6,052 bases of DNA from an uncultured Erysipelotrichaceae bacterium (lineage in GTDB: Bacteria > Bacillota_I > Bacilli_A > Erysipelotrichales > Erysipelotrichaceae), in NCBI GenBank assembly GCA_937874965.1, contig CALNCD010000173.1:1-6052 (forward strand), read 5' to 3'. The notes under the pieces are model-generated. The model did not search any database, was not told where the DNA came from, and was given only the letters and a program-made list of their open reading frames with translations. This document shows positions 4,876-6,052 of this stretch, piece by piece. The translations under genes were made by a program, and so were the position numbers. Positions within the stretch are counted from its first letter, which is position 1; every line of letters begins with the position of its first letter.

Positions 4876-6052
4876 TCAGCGTTCCTTCAATGCAGTTAGA
4901 ACAAGGTCCGAGGTCATGGCCGGGTTTGCCTGTCCTTTCGAGACTTTCATAACCTGCCCCATGATAAACTTCACCGCCCTGTCTTTGCCGTTCTTGAAAT
5001 CTTCAATGGCCTGCGGATTCTGATCCAGAACATCCTTGATCCACTGCTTGATCTGTTCAGGATCAGACTGCTGCTTCATGCCTTCAGTCGCAACAATTTC
5101 TTTCGGCTCACGGCCATCGACCATCTTCACGAAAACTTCCTTGGCTTGTTTGCCAGATATGTCGCCTGCTGTAATCATCGCGATGAAATCAGCAAAGTGT
5201 TCTGGACTGATTACACCTGCAAATCCTTTGGTTTCAAAGCGATCCACAACCGAAAGAACTTCACTGATCAGCCAGTTGGCAATGGTCTTGTACTCCGTGT
5301 TCAATGCAGCAATCGCGTCGAAGTAATCCGAAAGCTCTTTGTTGTTGACAATAATCATCGCATCATACTCTGATAGATGGTAGCCATTCAAATACCGTTG
5401 CAGCCGTTGATCCGCAAGTTCAGGCAAGGCTGCGATAATCCCTCTGACCCAATCCGGATCCAGCTGAATCGGAGGAATATTCGGTTCCGGGAAGTATTTG
5501 TAATCGACTGCCCCTTCCTTCTTACGCATCATTATCGTCGTCTGCTTGCTTTCATCAAAACGACGGGTGGCCTGTTCAACAGGAATATGCTGATCCAGCA
5601 ATTCACTTTGCCGCTTGATTTCCTCTTCAATGGCCTTCTGGACATTTCCCAGGGAATTCAGATTCTTGACTTCGACCTTGGTGCCATAAACAGCACTTCC
5701 CTCAGGTTTCAGGGAAATATTGACATCACAGCGGAATGAACCTTCTTCCATCCTGACATCTGAAACACCCAGATACAGAAGGGTTCTTCGCAACTCAGAG
5801 ATATAGGTCACTGCTTCCTGCGCACTGCGCATATCCGGTTCTGACACGATTTCCACCAGCGGTGTTCCGGCCCGGTTGAAATCAATCCGGGTAATATTGC
5901 CCACGTGGAACTGCTTCGCGGTATCTTCTTCCATATGAAGACGGTTGATGCCGATGCGCTTTGTCTTTCCATCCACGACAATGTCCAGATGACCATGACT
6001 GCCGATCGGATGAAACTGCTGGGTAATCTGAAAGCCTTTCGGCAAGTCGGAG
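4876..6052 (-). CDS. gatB: Asp-tRNA(Asn)/Glu-tRNA(Gln) amidotransferase subunit B (5' end beyond window)
   Basis: Subunit of the GatCAB complex, which converts Glu-tRNA(Gln) (and often Asp-tRNA(Asn)) to the amidated form. GatB binds the tRNA and activates the carboxylate with ATP, while GatA supplies ammonia. The frame is open to the right edge, so 391 residues of a usual ~476-480 are present and the true start is outside. The apparent first Met is a TTG inside the conserved SDLPKGFQIT stretch. Landmarks in order are GSHGHLDIVVDGKTKRIGI, RAGTPLVEIVSEPDMRS, RMEEGSFRCDVNISL with the Glu pair that family structures place in the activation site, GTKVEVKNLNSLGN, and DYKYFPEPNIPPI. The C-terminal YqeY-like tail domain ends MGQVMKVSKGQANPAMTSDL. 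It is followed by a strong terminator, consistent with gatB closing a gatCAB operon. Confidence 0.97.
   Translation of the reverse strand, partial: SDLPKGFQITQQFHPIGSHGHLDIVVDGKTKRIGINRLHMEEDTAKQFHVGNITRIDFNRAGTPLVEIVSEPDMRSAQEAVTYISELRRTLLYLGVSDVRMEEGSFRCDVNISLKPEGSAVYGTKVEVKNLNSLGNVQKAIEEEIKRQSELLDQHIPVEQATRRFDESKQTTIMMRKKEGAVDYKYFPEPNIPPIQLDPDWVRGIIAALPELADQRLQRYLNGYHLSEYDAMIIVNNKELSDYFDAIAALNTEYKTIANWLISEVLSVVDRFETKGFAGVISPEHFADFIAMITAGDISGKQAKEVFVKMVDGREPKEIVATEGMKQQSDPEQIKQWIKDVLDQNPQAIEDFKNGKDRAVKFIMGQVMKVSKGQANPAMTSDLVLTALKER

Noticed and set aside
5036..5739. Plus-strand frames across gatB, and a 62-residue minus-strand frame at 5808-5996
   Set aside because: Shadows of the conserved gatB frame.
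1..6052. CRISPR array, insertion-sequence ends or a rRNA gene
   Set aside because: No regularly spaced repeats, no transposase-like frame, no paired terminal repeats and no rRNA-like sequence were seen on either strand.

Overview
The window reads as a low-GC Gram-positive (Firmicutes) chromosome. The grounds are the gatB and RlmD/RlmCD protein types, strong AGGAGG-type ribosome sites, consensus TTGACA/TATAAT promoters and hairpin-plus-T-run terminators. A relative of the Erysipelotrichaceae is possible, but this is only a guess from protein flavour. All the genes I can support lie on the minus strand, so transcription runs from high to low coordinates.

The right part (about 2510-6052) is housekeeping. 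It holds the 3' four-fifths of gatB (glutamyl-tRNA amidotransferase subunit B) with a strong terminator; a stand-alone promoter driving a single-pass membrane protein of unknown function; a short terminator overlapping that gene's stop codon; and a complete rlmD-type 23S rRNA uracil-5-methyltransferase closed by a second clean terminator. Its base composition is about 50-58% GC in the lines counted by hand.

The left part (1 to about 2510) is much more AT-rich (about 30-35% GC in hand-counted lines) and looks like accessory DNA placed just after the rlmD terminator. It holds a gene-poor 2268-2514 spacer with a 22-bp-phased direct repeat and a possible gene remnant, a 105-residue protein of unknown family with a strong ribosome site, and then an arsenic resistance operon. 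That operon starts with a perfect 16-4-16 palindrome overlapping a near-consensus promoter, followed by arsD and arsA; arsA runs off the left edge after 494 codons.

The two ars genes work together. ArsD is the cytosolic metallochaperone that binds As(III)/Sb(III) and passes it to ArsA. ArsA is the two-domain ATPase that energises an efflux permease, which presumably lies beyond the left edge. The palindrome is the probable operator for an ArsR-family repressor that is not encoded between promoter and arsD. I see no evidence for a wholly new system; the most distinctive elements are the long operator/promoter architecture, the unrecognised 105-residue gene and the island-like junction after rlmD.
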